This document shows, one piece after another, positions 13,858 to 26,788 of a stretch of DNA of 64,000 bases. The notes under the pieces were generated by a model. It did no database searches and was not told the DNA's origin. It was given only the letters and a program-made list of their open reading frames with translations. Source of the stretch: Phylloscopus collybita (taxonomy: Eukaryota > Chordata > Aves > Passeriformes > Phylloscopidae); the NCBI GenBank assembly GCA_027886175.1, contig JAJNNQ010000024.1, positions 33,707,001 to 33,771,000 of the forward strand. Direction: 5' to 3'. A program made the translations under genes and the position numbers. The stretch's first letter is position 1, and every line of letters starts with the position of its first letter.

Positions 13858-14550
13858 TGTGTGGCTTTCCTGATAAAATTCTGTGGGTTTGCAAGAAATG
13901 TTTTATAAGCTTTAGTTAGGAACATAGTATAGTTTTTTTTTATTGTAATTTTAGTATAGCAGATACCTTGAAGGGGCCTCTTGCCCCAGGATGTATTCTT
14001 ATCATAGTTTGATAAGGGTTTCTGAGGCAACCTGAGCCTCTGCTTGGAGATTTCTTTCTATTGGTTTTTTTCCCTGTTTCATTTCTGTTTCATGTATGAT
14101 TCTTTCCTCTGTCCATCACGGAATTCTTATCTTCAAGGTCCGAGAGTTTCGGCAACTGGTTGGCAGGACCCTTGAGACCACTCCCAAACCTGATTTGGAT
14201 TTGTTAGTGTTTAAGTAAGCTAGCTGGCATGTAGTGTTTGGATTGTTTTATTAGTTTATACACTTTGTATCCATCCCTTGAACTGTCCTGTACAAAAACG
14301 CCCTGCAGCTGAGGTCCGGGGTCTCTCTAGAGGCACCAGACTGAGTCTGGGGAATCCCCTGACCCCCTGAATAAAACCTCTGTTTTCTGGAAGCCTTGGA
14401 GAGTCCCCTTTTTCTACCACAGCCATGACAGTGTGAGTCAATCTGCCTGCAGAGCCAAGATCCCACCAACAGGTACTGTTGAGGCGTATCAGAGCAGCTG
14501 GGGGCCCAAGCTGAACACCAGGCTGGGCCAGAAAGAGATACGCAACGCAA
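13858..14550 (+). mobile_element. Probable solo LTR
   Basis: The block begins around TGTGTGGCTTTCCTGATAAA and shows LTR-like organisation: an A/T-rich first part, a CCGAGAGTTTCGGCAACTGG segment, the TGTCCTGTACAAAAACGCCC segment near a candidate transcript start, then CCCCTGACCCCCTGAATAAA with the polyadenylation signal at 14370-14375 and a GC-richer U5-like tail. No gag or pol frames adjoin it. I could not find a convincing target-site duplication, so both ends are approximate. It could be another type of non-autonomous element. Confidence 0.5.
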
Positions 14551-15010
14551 CAAATTCTGCCTTCCCCAGTTCCCTGTACCACTTTTTCAGGTGCTAGAAG
14601 GCACATCCACCCTCTCTCCCCTACACCTGCGTATTTAAACTCCAAACCAACTTCTCAGAAAACCTCTCCACTCTCCATAAAAGCTCCAGATGGTGACATC
14701 AGTTCGTGTTCCCTGCGAGGTGATTATTTCTGAGTTAAAATATCAAATCCAGCACAGTCTCTGGTGGATGCCCTGGCGTCAGGGCTGCCGGCTCCAGGAG
14801 GTGGCAGCCTCGCACAGCGCAGGGCTCTCCTGTGCTGGCCTGATCCCACCCAGCTATTCGGAAAGGGCATAAAATATTTATCTGCAGATGTATTTGGACT
14901 CGATTCCCCACCACCACCTCTTTGTATCTGAACGATCTCTTTCTACCCTTGCTGGCACGGCAGTTTTCCAGAAAAATGAGACTTCGTGATCTTGTCTATG
15001 TTCAGGCTGA

Positions 15011-15113
15011 AGCAGGGGGAGGGGTGGGGGGAGAGGTGTTTTGGGTTGGTTGGTTGGGTTGTTTTGTGGGTTTTTTGGTTGGGGTTTTGTTGGTTTGTTT
15101 TGGGTTTTTTGTT
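15011..15113. repeat. G/T-rich asymmetric tract
   Basis: Starts with G-blocks (GGGGGAGGGGTGGGGGGAG) and continues as about 75 bp of G and T with almost no C or A, in GGTT- and GTTTT-like units. It has G-quadruplex potential on the plus strand. Confidence 0.9.
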
Positions 15114-15674
15114 GCATGGTGGAAAAAAAAATAAACAAAATTACAGCTAAAGGCTTTAAAGCTAATCCGAGTTTTCTGGTACATAGAAATCATTAAAATC
15201 CAGCATGTTTTACAACAGAAAAGGTGAAGTGAATTTGCAGAGTGCGTATTTTTCCCTTCCCCGTGCTCATATTAAAGCTTGCTCATAATATTGAATGAGC
15301 CTTTGGCCAGGGACATGCCGAGCCTTGCCCCTGTTGATCAACAGGGACTGAAAGAAAAGACACCTGGGACTGCTCATGCCGAGGTAATGAAACAGGAATC
15401 TGAGGGCTCTGGAGAGCAATTTGGAAAGTTCCTTTTCTTATTGCTATGGCCGGGGCAGGCTTTTCCCCAAATTTAGTATTCTGTCCGGGAGAATATAAAA
15501 TAATGAGACTCCTGCTGCTTCCTAGGGGAGACCCTTGAATTGCCTTGGAGATATCACTGTCAACCTGAGGTTTTTTTCTGTCTAAAGCTGACCTGAAAAA
15601 AGGAGCAAAGAAGAAAGCAAGGGGAACATAAGTCTGCTTTGATGCATTCTGGTGGCCAAAAATTGCTTTTATAA

Positions 15675-15708
15675 TTTTTTTTTTGGGGGGGGGGGGGGGT
15701 GGGGGGGA
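15675..15708. repeat. T10-G15-T-G7 homopolymer junction
   Basis: A T run abuts fifteen G (15685-15699), one T and seven more G. G-quadruplex formation is plausible; length errors are likely in sequencing data. Confidence 0.95.
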
Positions 15709-15914
15709 GTTGTTTGTTGATTCATTTTATGTAAGAAACACCAAAGCTAGGGAGTTCACTACTGAAAACATTTCTCTTTGGAAAATGAGAAGAATAGGGC
15801 ATTGGTCACAGTGTGCTCTCAAGGTCTCTGCAATCAATGGGGAAGGGATGCAGTGAGGCTGAAAAAACACAGGGTGTTTCACTGTTGTCCATTGAAAGGA
15901 TCAAAAGCTGTCAC

Positions 15915-15917
<3 letters not shown>

Positions 15918-15972
<55 letters not shown>

Positions 15973-15986
15973 AGAGAGAGAGAGAG
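15918..15986. repeat. A52 homopolymer followed by GA repeat
   Basis: An uninterrupted run of 52 A (15918-15969) is followed by about eight GA units (15970-15986). No processed-gene sequence is recognisable upstream. Poly-Lys frames here are artefacts. Confidence 0.97.
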
Positions 15987-16555
15987 CAGCTGCTGGAGCA
16001 GTCAGGGGAGGAGAATCTGGCCCTGAGATGTGGGGTTTACAACAGGCTGGCTTTAGGGCACGAGGAATGCAAACGCCAAGGAGTTCCACCAACATGTTCC
16101 TTGAAGTCAGGAGGAGGAAAACTGGAGTGCCTCATGCAGAGGGCTGGAAAAAGCTGCTGGGAAAGAAAGTGAGTCAATAAGGAGAGATTCATTGCTGTTT
16201 CAGCTTGCTGTTAGCAGCTCTAAAACTGCCCTGATGCTGAACATGGACCTGTTGTGTCTCTGATGTTGCCGCTCAGGCTCTCACAGCCGGCTGCAATCTC
16301 TGATGGTCCCCCAGGAAAGCCATTATTCCACACATTTATGACACAATGGGGGCTGCTCTGCAGAGCAGAGCTCTGGCTGGCTGCAGCTGGGCTTGCAGAC
16401 AAGGTGAGAAGGGCAGATGTGCCACTACAGTGGCTTTTTTATGGGACCCTGTGTGCGAATTACACCTGCCACACAGCCACTCCAGCTCTGAGGAATAAAT
16501 GTCAGAAGTTTAGCAACCACTTTGTTAGCAAGTTAAGTGAAATGGGGAGCTGGGC

Positions 16556-16800
16556 AAATCATAGAATGGTTTGGGTTGGAAAAGACCTTCAAAGGTCAGC
16601 TAGCCCAGTTGCCCTGCAATGAGCAGGGACAGCTTCCATTAGATCAGGTTGCACAAAGCCCTGTCCAGCCTAGTGTTGAACACTTCCAGGGATGCGGCAT
16701 CCACCACATCTCTTGGCCACCTCTGCCAATGTTTTATCAGCCACATCATAGAAAATTTCTCCCTTAAAATAGTGGCTCAACTCATTGCCAATTTGCTTCC
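16556..16800 (-). mobile_element. CR1 LINE 3' fragment
   Basis: The inverted terminus reads ATCATAGAATGGTTTGGGTT, followed by the TGCAATGAGCAGGGACAGCT segment, GGTTGCACAAAGCCCTGTCC and the ATCCACCACATCTCTTGGCC segment. About 240 bp are recognisable; the inner boundary near 16800 is approximate. Confidence 0.92.
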
Positions 16801-19052
16801 AGTTATTTGAGTGGTGGTGCCTGGGTGTTGCTCATGTTTCTCTTTGGATGGACATGAGGTTCAGGCACTTGGAGCTGCAGCTGCAGGAAGTGCCACCCAA
16901 ACCTGGCTGGTTTTGGTAAGCTAGCCCCTCAGATTTGGGTTGGGAGAAAGTGTGCTGGGGCCACTGGCCAGGTGTGGGACACCAGGAACAAGCAGTGTCT
17001 TTGAAGCAGTGTGGGAGGTTGGATCACAGTAGTCACAGGAATGAGCCAACAGATGATGAGAAAAACTAAGAATAGAGTTTGCAAACAGTGCTGGGAATTC
17101 AGTGAAGGAAAATCCAAGGATAAATCCTTGGTAAGAGCTGCTTCCCAGTCTCTATCCCTCTGGATATAGGTGACCTCGTCCACTTCCACCCCGTTGGGAT
17201 GTAAAACCGGCTATGCAGCTTGTGGAGGGTGTGCCAGCCTTCTGCTGGGTATCCATCTTTGTTAGGGCTGGTCCAGAGCTGGCATGTCTGTCACCTCGGA
17301 CCCTTCCTGAGCTGCTCTTTTGTTCTGGAGCAAAGAAACCAGGTCTCATGTGAGGGGCTGAGCAGCTGGGGCCACCACCTGAAAATAAAAGGCCACAGGG
17401 ATAAAGGAGAGCTGGCAGAGCCTCTTTTCACACAAAGGAGAATAAACATATGGAATAGGTTAACATGTGAGGTGGATGAAGCCATGTTATAAATAAGTTC
17501 AGGAGGCATGTCGACAGGCTGCTGGGAAAAAAAACCATGGTGGGGAGGAAGGGATTGCAGATATTAGGATGGGAGTGAAGAGACCCAAAAGATAAGTTTA
17601 TGATAAAGGGAAAATAAGATAGAGAAGCAATCTGGTCTCTTCCTCTTCCAGCTGTGCTGTGAGTTAGAGGAAAGAGCTGTTTCTGACCCACATGTCTGAA
17701 CCAGCAGTGATTGGTCTGTTCAGCATAGGGAAGGTTTTGCCCATAAAACTGGAGAGTGTTGAAGAGTGTTGGCAGCATGGTGTAAGAAATTGGGTGTTAT
17801 GTGCCTCTGGTTTTGGACTTGCTCTAAAGGGTGGATGTGTGGGTTTGGAGGCTTGTATTGATCAGAAATAATCTGGAGGGGGAATGTCTCAGACATCTCC
17901 AGAGTCTTGCTGAGAGGGGAAAGGGTGAGGATGTATGGGAAGGACCTCTCCTCTGCAGAGCACCTCTTCGAGGAGCAGTGCAAAGTGCAGAGACCCCTCT
18001 GAAAGCCTCCTCTGCAATGAAGTGTGAAGGCGTCATGTTGTGATGGAGTGAGAGGAGAGAGAGGAGAGGAGATGCACTGCAGTGGTGCCTGAGGCTGGTG
18101 GAGACACGGAGGCCCAACACTGCTGTAAGAAAGATCAGATCAGGACCTACTCCTGCCTCAGCTCCCAATAACATTAATTTCTTGATGTCATCAACAGACA
18201 TGGGGAGAAAGGAGTGGTGAATGCAAATAAACTACTTGGATGTAGTGGATGATTCTTGGTTGCCTTGGCCAAGCAGCTCTTCAGGAGGTAAAATATGACC
18301 CAAGTCCACCAAAGCCATCCATCTCCAAGATTTTATGTAATCTTTTATTTTCTCTGTAACAGACCTCTTTAATAACTCCGTGCTGAAAAATCCCAGCACC
18401 TAAACAGGAAATGTGTCCTGAGCTTTGCAAAGGAAGATGTTGCTAAAATCCTCAAATGAACAAGCATCCCCATGCCAAATGGAGTAAACATCCTATGCTG
18501 TGGTACTTGCAGATTCAGCCAAACTGATTTTACCAGCTATAGTAGCCACTTTTTTGGCTGCCATGATGGGAAATGAGCTGGGAATCTCCAGAGTGAGAAG
18601 CCAAGGTTTGATAAACTGGAATTTTAAGTGATGTTAATGGTAGGTTGCACTTCCAGAGAATGCAGCTGATGGGTTTTAGGGGATTTCTGATGCTTATCCT
18701 GACAGCAAACTCCTGATGTCTGCTCTGCCTTACTTGAGCCCAGCATTATTCACAACAGAAAGGAGACATGAGAACCCCTGAGCTTCTTTCTTTGAAAATG
18801 AAACTCTTCTGCTACCCAAGTGATAACTAAAGACATCTGTCTTGCAAAGGTGACAGAGCATCTGTTCTGGGATTTGGGCTGGGTTTTCCCTCCCCACCTG
18901 GGCCATAACAGGCCTTTCTGAGATTTCAGGCAGAAGTTTTGGAATGCTATTTCAAGTCCAGTAGCCACAACCTGAGCAGTGTGACCTAAGGGTCAACGTG
19001 TCTGCAGAGAATTGTTGGTGAAAATTGGGGCACTGAAGGAACCTTTATGGCA

Positions 19053-19245
19053 ATCATAGAATTGTTGAATTGTTTAGGCTGGAAAAGACTCCATGATGAT
19101 TGAGTCCAACCATTAACCCAGCAATGCCAGGACCATGTCCTGAAGCACCACATGTACATGCCTTTACTACCTCCAGGGATGGTGACTCCACCACCACCCT
19201 GGGCAGCCTGTTCCAGTGCTGAAATGCCTGGGTGACTATATGTGG
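19053..19245 (-). mobile_element. CR1 LINE 3' fragment
   Basis: The plus strand reads ATCATAGAATTGTTGAATTG, TTGAGTCCAACCATTAACCC, a CTACCTCCAGGGATGGTGAC segment, and CACCACCCTGGGCAGCCTGT with TCCAGTGCT. It belongs to the same subfamily type as the piece at 25390. Confidence 0.92.
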
Positions 19246-20139
19246 TTTGTGTGAATCACCGTATTTTGTGACTTCCAAAATTCCAGTTAAACTGAAATGA
19301 AGGCATCAAAGTCCCTTTGCAGATGTGGGCCTTGGAGCAAATGTTTTAGTTCAAACTTTTCCCTATAAATGTACAGAAAGTAACCTAATGTGATGTTAGC
19401 CTATAGACATCACAGCCTGGTGAAAGCATCATCAGATTTTTCCTCAGAGTTAATTCATCCATTCATTATTAATGTGTGCCTGGAATTTCAATTTACTCTC
19501 ATTAAAATGTGATTGATGGTAAAGATACAGCACATAACAGTCACACTGCACCAGCTCTTTCTTTGCACTCAGCAGAAAAACCCAAGAGCTGCTTCATGAG
19601 CAAAATCATGGCCTTTTGCTTTGTTTTTTGTGCAAAAGTTGGACTTTTCTGGTCTCTCTATGGTAGCTGCTTTTCCTTTGTCTCTTTCATATTTCATTGC
19701 TATGCTGTAAATTGGGAAAACCAGAAAGAAATGACGAACAAACACAGGAAATGTCACTACTATGCTTGCAGCTTCAATACTGGCACAGTAAAAAGGTGCT
19801 CAAGGGGGTGACACTGGTGCCCCACGCCTGGAGCTGGTGCTGGGCCCTTGTTAAACAGAGCAGTGTCACCACGCCAGAGCATCAGAGCAGTGTCACCATG
19901 GCAGGCGGTCACTGCCACCCTCCTCGTCCTCCAAATGCGGGCGGCGATTTCCCGCGTAGCCTGGCCAGGCTCCAAGCTATGCTCTGAGCAAAACCCTGGC
20001 CTGCAGTCATACAGGAGTTAAGGCCTCATTAGTTTCTTATTCCCATGTCAGCAGGCTGTTAGCAGGCTCTGAATTGGCCAGCCGGTTTCTGGAGAAGAGC
20101 CAACCTGCAGCAGCACGGGCTCAGTCCCCCCAGCAGGCA

Positions 20140-20187
20140 CTGCTGCTGCTGCTGCTGCTGCTCCTGCTGCTGCTGCTGCTGCTGCTG
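20140..20187. repeat. CTG/CAG trinucleotide repeat
   Basis: Sixteen triplets: seven CTG, one CTC interruption, then eight CTG. Reading frames through it give poly-Leu or poly-Gln, but nothing around them looks coding. Confidence 0.97.
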
Positions 20188-20876
20188 GAGAGATGCATTT
20201 TGCATGCATCCCATGACACTGGCCCCAGTTCTTCTTCTCTCAGGGGATCCCTGCTGAATGAAGTTTTGTAGCTGATTGTCCCAGAACTTCCATGCCAGAC
20301 TCTGCTGTCGACCCAGGCTCCTCAAAAAATATTTCTCCACCAGCTATTTTTCATCTCTTCTCTGCTCTTCAAATTCCTCCTGGGTGTCTTGATCCAGAAT
20401 AAGCTTTTCTTGATTGCTTAGATCCCCAGAGAGCTGCCTCTAACCCTATGTGCTTTGTTGGCTGGTGCTCTCTGTGAAGCAAACATCTAAAAATTTGGCT
20501 ACCCTTTCATCTCTTGAGCCAAATTTTCAATGCTAAGTCAGAGTCAGCAGGGTCTAACCTGGTCTTCAGATCTTCTTCTGGACAGCTCCAGCCTTAGCCT
20601 GCAAAGAGCTGCTCTTTTCATCTGGCACTAGGCACAAAATCCACTGGCAAGATATTTTCTTCCCTTAGATGCGCGTGGGGGAAGTACTGTTGCAAATCAC
20701 GCTTAAAATTCAAGCTGGGCAGAGAAGCTTTGAAATACCTTTAAAAGGCTGAGCAAAACATTTATGTATGGCTGTGTGACCTATCCCTGGAGGGGGGAGA
20801 AAGAGAACTGCTGGTGTCCCACCATGATTGGAGTTTTTTCACCTATTCCTTCTTGATCTTGTTAATACCTATTTTT

Positions 20877-20907
<31 letters not shown>

Positions 20908-20925
20908 TTTTTTTCTTTTCTCCCC
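20877..20925. repeat. T-rich low-complexity tract
   Basis: Contains a T21 run (20883-20903) and CTT-interspersed T stretches. Confidence 0.95.
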
Positions 20926-23821
20926 ATCCTTAGATCTCCCCGGTAATATGGTCCATATGTTTATTCTCCTTCCAATGAAAGCCATGCCAGCATTCACATT
21001 GCACACTTCTACACTGCCACGTTTTGCTAATGTGCAGTGGTTTGTTAGGAGGAATTTCAAGGCCTTCCATAATTTCCAAAGTTGGCAATTAGATCACTGT
21101 CTCCCCTCCACCTCTCGCAGTGAAAATAAACTCCCATTTCCTTTACTTTCCCTCATACCAATACCCAGGAATTTCCGAAAGTTTTCTGCCTTCTCCAAAG
21201 CTTTGTTCCTCCGGGTAACTGCAGAGTATCCGAGACAAGGTCATGGATCACGTACAGGGTCTCTAGCTGAGCTGTAGCAGTTCCTTTGCAAAGCAAAACC
21301 TCTTCTTGCCCCCGTTTTCCACACTGCAGCTTGGCACCTTCTCAGTTGCTTTCTTTTCTGCATCATTGCAGATGGGGAAGGTTTCCTGCCCTGGGAAATG
21401 AACAGCTTTTGATGCCACATGAAGAACAGGAGTGTCTGGGTCCTTGAATTTGCTCTTTTTCTGTTGTCTTTCTGTTTTCCAGTGGTCCAGCAGGAGATGT
21501 GATTGCTAAGCACCTCTGGTCCTCTGCGTACATCTCATGGGGAAAGGTGGTGGTGGGTTTGGTAAGGATGGGAAATTGCAGATTGAGAAATAGAGGGACA
21601 TTTTTCCAGGCTGACTGACCATTTTTTGAATCACATAAAGTCCCTCATTCAAGCAAAATTTCATCTCAGGACAGCATGATTTTGCATAATTAGATTTCAC
21701 CATGTCCCACTTACCTTTAAGAGATAGGCTCTGCAATGGTATGAGCTTACGAGGGAGATTCTGAGAGTTCCAAGGCATTCAGTGCTGCTTCCTGAAAAGC
21801 TGTGAGAGCTTGGTAGAGATTACATCAAACTTACCTCCAGGAAAATAAGAAGCACAGACTGTAGGAGCTAAGCAGTTAAACAGGAGGAGAGAATCCAGGA
21901 CATGTTCACGAGGAAGTTTTGCAAATCCCAGTTAGAAAATCTCAGTAATATTTTGGGGTAGGTGAAACAGAGACTTAATAGGAAGAAAATATCCCATGTA
22001 CTGTGGAGGAACTGTTCCTAGCCAGAAGCCATGAGCTGCGGGGATCAAGTACAGTACTTCTTTCAGAGAAAGAAGAAATTGCTGCTGAAAGCAAAGATAT
22101 CAACAGTGTGTTTGAGTAACCCTACGGATTGCTGTTCATTTATGCCAATAACTTTGAACAAAGAGAAATTTCACCAGCAAGTGGCACTTTCCCCAGACCT
22201 GTACTGTCAGGCAGGAAGCTCGATACAGATTTGAGTTGTCTGAGATCTAAAACTTGAGTCACTCAGAAGACCTAGTAACCTTCCTGTCAGATTCTTTAAA
22301 TGACAAAATTGAAATCTTCTCACTATCGGCTGTGACTTCAGTTATGCCAAAATTTCATTAACTGTTTCTTCAGGCTTTTTATGTGAGTTATCACAGTCTG
22401 AGATGAGAGCATTACCCCCATGTCTTCATTCTCAAGAACTGACACTTCTTTCTTTAGCAAACAAAGAGGATGCAAAGTTGGGAATGTGATGATCCCCATG
22501 GTTAGGGGACAATTTCTGTCCTGGTTCAAGAAGGTGTTTGATGGTTGCATTGTGCTCCTTAATTGTTTAGAGGTGGATAGGAAATGTACAGTTTTGTCTT
22601 TCCTTGTTGAGTGTAGGAGCTCTGAGATCAGGACAAAATGGTTTCAACATCTTTATGTTTTCTTTTATATATGATAATGAACTTTCACCTCATACAAATT
22701 AAGGCTACATGACCAAAAATCTGTCAGGTATTTCCTTCTCCTCAAGTGAGGACAGTCACTGAACCAGCCTTGTGTTGGGTATGGCATAACACTGAAAACC
22801 AGCATGCAATGACATTGCCTGGTTTGCTATTTCAATAGAAGGTCTGGTTGAGGCCCTTAGAAGGTCCCCACCCTTTCTCTCATATCCATTCTGTCCAACA
22901 GTGTACCATTTCTGTGATTAGGAAGGCTCTACTAAGGTAGTGCCAAACTTTAGGCAACAAGATAATGAGGGATCCCATGAAACATTTATTTTACAGTGTA
23001 TCTGAGCATCTGTTTAAGCCATCATGCCAAAGTATATTTGTCTAGCTTGAAGAAAACAGAGAAAAGCCAGGTTTTGTGTTTCGAGTGGATTCTAAAGTTG
23101 TTAAAAAATATTTGCTGACCTCAGAAAAATGGAGCTCTTTTGCATTACAATGGGTCTTCAAGCCAAGCAGCAGAGGAAGTGGGGAGACATGGCTTGAGCT
23201 CTCACAAATGAATCAGATTCAGTTTAAAACCCTAGATTACCCATTTATTGGAACTGATTTCCCAGAGAGTGGGCTTTTCTCTGAATTACACAAGAAGATA
23301 TCTCCTAGCTTGCACCTTCACTTCCAAAAAGAGTCTGGAAAGATCCTGTTTTCCAGAAGTACTGAAGAAAGCTCTGGATGCTTAGCCCTATACCTGATTT
23401 TATACTCTAGGAATGTTTTAAACTCCTCACAGACATTTTATATTCATGGAGTGTGAGTTTTCTGTGATAGAGCTCTGGGTGAATATTGATTCGGTACCAC
23501 GCTCCACAAAGTTGCACTTGTGCACCATGGAGAGGAAAAACCCTGGATTAAAGCTGCTGTAAGAAAATTCAGTCATGCAGCTCATGTATGTGGACTTGTA
23601 TAGATCATGGCCATGCTTTATCTCCTGGATTAAAGCCTTCTTCCTTGCCCTGAGAGCTGGCTGCACAGGGACACACGGGGCACGTGGCAATGCACACTCT
23701 CTGCCAACTCATGGTGTTGCTGTCTCACCAGTTCATTCTGCCTTCACATGTGAGACTATCTGAGTGTAGGAAAAACCACCTGGCAAGGGAAGGGAAATCT
23801 AACCCAACACAAAGACTTAGA

Positions 23822-23849
23822 GGCTTCCTTGAAGCATACCAAGGAAGCC
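23822..23849. repeat. Hairpin-forming inverted repeat
   Basis: Arms GGCTTCCTTG and CAAGGAAGCC are exact reverse complements with an 8-nt loop. No T-rich tail or precursor-length stem extends it, so it does not look like a microRNA. Confidence 0.8.
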
Positions 23850-25389
23850 GTCCAAGGCTGCCCTCTAATTTTGCATCTTGGCGTGCAACGACACAGCTCA
23901 CTCCTGGGAAGTGAAGAAGCTCTCCTTAGGTCTGCTGTGTCAGTGGCATGAGTCTGAATATATTGGATTTACATGGGTTTCCATTTGTCTGGAAATGTGG
24001 ATGAAAATCTGAAACAACACCTGCTGACTGTCAAATCTGAATGAAGTTGCTGGGGGTGGGGAAAAACGTGGGGAGAAGAAATCTACTGCTGCTTTTGCCC
24101 ATGTTTTATCTTTGACACTCATCTATTTGGTAAAATCATCAGCTGTCGGGGCATCTGCCTGCTGCTTAGCAGAACTGCTCTGCCGGTGCTCTGGAGGACT
24201 TCATCTGGGGACATGTCAGAGAAAAGAACTGGTCCATTACTGCTCTCAAAGAGTGGATTTCCTTTTTTATTTATCCATGAGTTAGAACAGCAAGTAATTT
24301 ACAGAGAAAATACCTTGTTCCTCAGTAATTCAGTTTAAGGATGTATAGGAAGAATCTGGATGTCTTCCTTAGTACTTTGTGTACTCTATGTACTTTAGAA
24401 TTCCTATTAATTCTCTAGTACCCATGAATTTTTGTTATTCACAAAATTTATCTGGGTCTTCTTGCTGCCAATGCCATCATGGGTGAGTGTTTGCTGATTG
24501 AATAAGACATATGTGTCGTTCTGGTTTGTTGATAGCACCATGAATCAATAGCTGTCAGGGGATGGTAGATAATTTGTCCCTTGCATTATTGCTCGGGAGA
24601 AGAAGGGGAGGTGTACACAGTAAATAAGCAGGCACGTGGGCATTTGTTTTGTTCTGCACTGGCATCCAGTTAAGCCAGAGGTAAAACTTTATGGTTTTTG
24701 GTGCAGCACTGAGTGACTGGTCACGAGGATGGCACAGGAGGAACAGTCCAGAGGTACACGCTGGCTCTCAGTGCAGCGCTCAAAAGCCACTCACACTATT
24801 GTCCCGTTCCTGAGCATACCAGAGCAGACATGTGCACTTCACTATGTGTAAATTCCTTTCTGCCTCTGCACAGCCTTGGTCAGCCAAGCCCCATTTTGGA
24901 AGGCTTGCACACTTTCACCCAGCAGAGCTGGATCCATTGGGGCAGCAGCTGAGGAAGCCGATGCTTGAGCAGATGATATACAGTGAATAGTTTGGAGAAG
25001 ACACCATGACAGCATGGGACAGGACAGGAACAGAAATCCAGCCTCTGCACAAGTGGCCAACTCCTTACAAACAGGACTGGAATTGTGCCCTGGGAGCTCT
25101 GCTCTGCTCTACTGTCTCCTTTTGGAAAACCTCATCCACCTTCATCCAGTTGTCCAGTCCAGTGCAGCTGCTGCACTTTCTGCCTTCAAATTCCTGTTGG
25201 CTGATCTCAACGTGAGAGACGCTCTTCCATAAGGCCCTGTGCCCAGGGCTGGACCTGCAGAGTTCACCACTGCACTGAGCCACCTCTGGCTCCTGCTGGT
25301 GCTGAGCATGTGCTGGCCCATGGTGTTTTCCTGCAGCTCGGCTTCATCTTGTTGCAGCTCAGTGCCAGAAGAATTAGGAAATTCAGTGA

Positions 25390-25480
25390 CAGAATCACAG
25401 CATCATTAAAGTTGGAAAAAATCCTTAAGCTTATTGAGTCCAACCATTAATCTACCAGTACCCTGTTGCACAGTTTAAGC
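25390..25480 (-). mobile_element. CR1 LINE 3' tail fragment
   Basis: About 90 bp carrying AGAATCACAGCATCATTAAA and TTGAGTCCAACCATTAATCT, the degenerate inverted CR1 end. Divergence is higher than in the copy at 19053, suggesting an older insertion. Confidence 0.8.
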
Positions 25481-26715
25481 AGGGAGGTTGTCAGCCACAT
25501 TTACCTCAGGGACCAAAGGTTGCTGAGAAGCTCTGGCCCAAGCCCAGCCTCTCTTGTGCTCTGCAATCCTGTTGCAAGCAGCCAAAATCTGCCTATCTGA
25601 CATCAGGTTCCCTGCTGTCTCCCATCCCTGTTTCCTATCTGCTCTCTTCATGTGATCTTCTTCCCTTAGAGCAGAGCTTTACAGGCTGCCTCTGTGCAGT
25701 CCCACCACTATTCCAGGAGCCAGTGCCAGCCCTGTGCTCCAACTCACACCGGCCACAATGCACCTCCTGTTGCCATTCCTTAGAAGAGTGTCCCAGCCTT
25801 CTTTCTTCCACTTGAATTTTTGAATGCATGACCCAATCTAATAATTATTTTGGCTCTGATGGCCAGAACACACCTTCATGTTGGCCCTGGTGCAGCAGAG
25901 CAAATAAATGGGGGATGAATTTGGACCTGGAATGCAGCAAACAGGGTGGATGGACATCAGCTTTCTTACCCAGCTAGTCTGGGATGTGTTGGCACCTGTT
26001 CAAGCAATTTCTTGCTCAACCTGGACATTCCTATCTACTTCTGTAACATTAGTGGGTAATGTTATGCAGCACCGAGGATAAATTCAAGGCCCAAGTGATT
26101 CCTGTGTTGTAAAGAGGCATTTTGAACTTCTGGCACCAGATCTGACTGAAGGCGCCCGTTTGAGTTGGGTCTGTTGCTGCACACCAAAGCTCACCTCTTC
26201 CAGCTGGCACAGCGAGATCTGGCTGCCTTTCGTCTGCTTTGCACCTCATCAGCAGCGAGGATGATGCTGGATCCAATTTAGGTGGGGATGTGGTAGACAG
26301 TGCGTGAGGCAGAGCAGGATGTTGGGAGTGGCTCCGCATCTGTCTCCCATCACGGGGTCTGGCTGGGATTTTTCGTCTGGCTGTGGGAAGAGCAAATCTT
26401 AGTGAGCAAGGAGCACATGCGCCCGCAGAGCAGAGTTGTGCCTGGGATTGCAGCTGGGGAGGGAGCAGCCTTTAATAAGCAAGGTTATGGCATTAGGTGG
26501 GTGTTGCAAGATCTGGGCTCTTCTGCTCAGTCTGTGTCACTCACTTGTGAGATTTGGATCTGTTTTTTCAGAGCCTTAAGCTTTTCTGCAGTTGTTAAAA
26601 TGCACAAAAAAATGGTCTTGATGGGGTGTGGTACAGTTTAGCATTTGGAAAGAAGTGTGAGGCTGGTTTATTGGTGAAAGGAGCCTTAGAAAATTCAAAG
26701 CATTGTTCTGACACC

Positions 26716-26788
26716 CGTTCATGGAGTAGTTGAGATTGGAAGGGACCTCTGGTGGTCACCTGTCCAACCCCACACACTCAAAACAGGG
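26716..26788 (-). mobile_element. CR1 LINE 3' tail fragment
   Basis: A short inverted CR1 terminus: GAGATTGGAAGGGACCTCTG, GTGGTCACCTGTCCAACCCC and CTCAAAACAGGG. Only about 70 bp are recognisable. Confidence 0.8.

Larger units (their letters stand above)
16801..25389. other. Intergenic, no gene seen
   Basis: Holds the CR1 piece at 19053, the CTG repeat and the T-rich tract. The open frames at 20828-21277 and 23076-23456 carry no recognisable domain and no convincing splice context. Confidence 0.55.

Noticed and set aside
15813..16172. Lys-rich open frame
   Set aside because: Created by the A52 homopolymer.
20059..20340. Gln-rich open frame
   Set aside because: Created by the CTG/CAG repeat; flanks show no coding signal.
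23822..23849. Hairpin as a microRNA precursor
   Set aside because: The stem is only 10 bp with no extended pairing.
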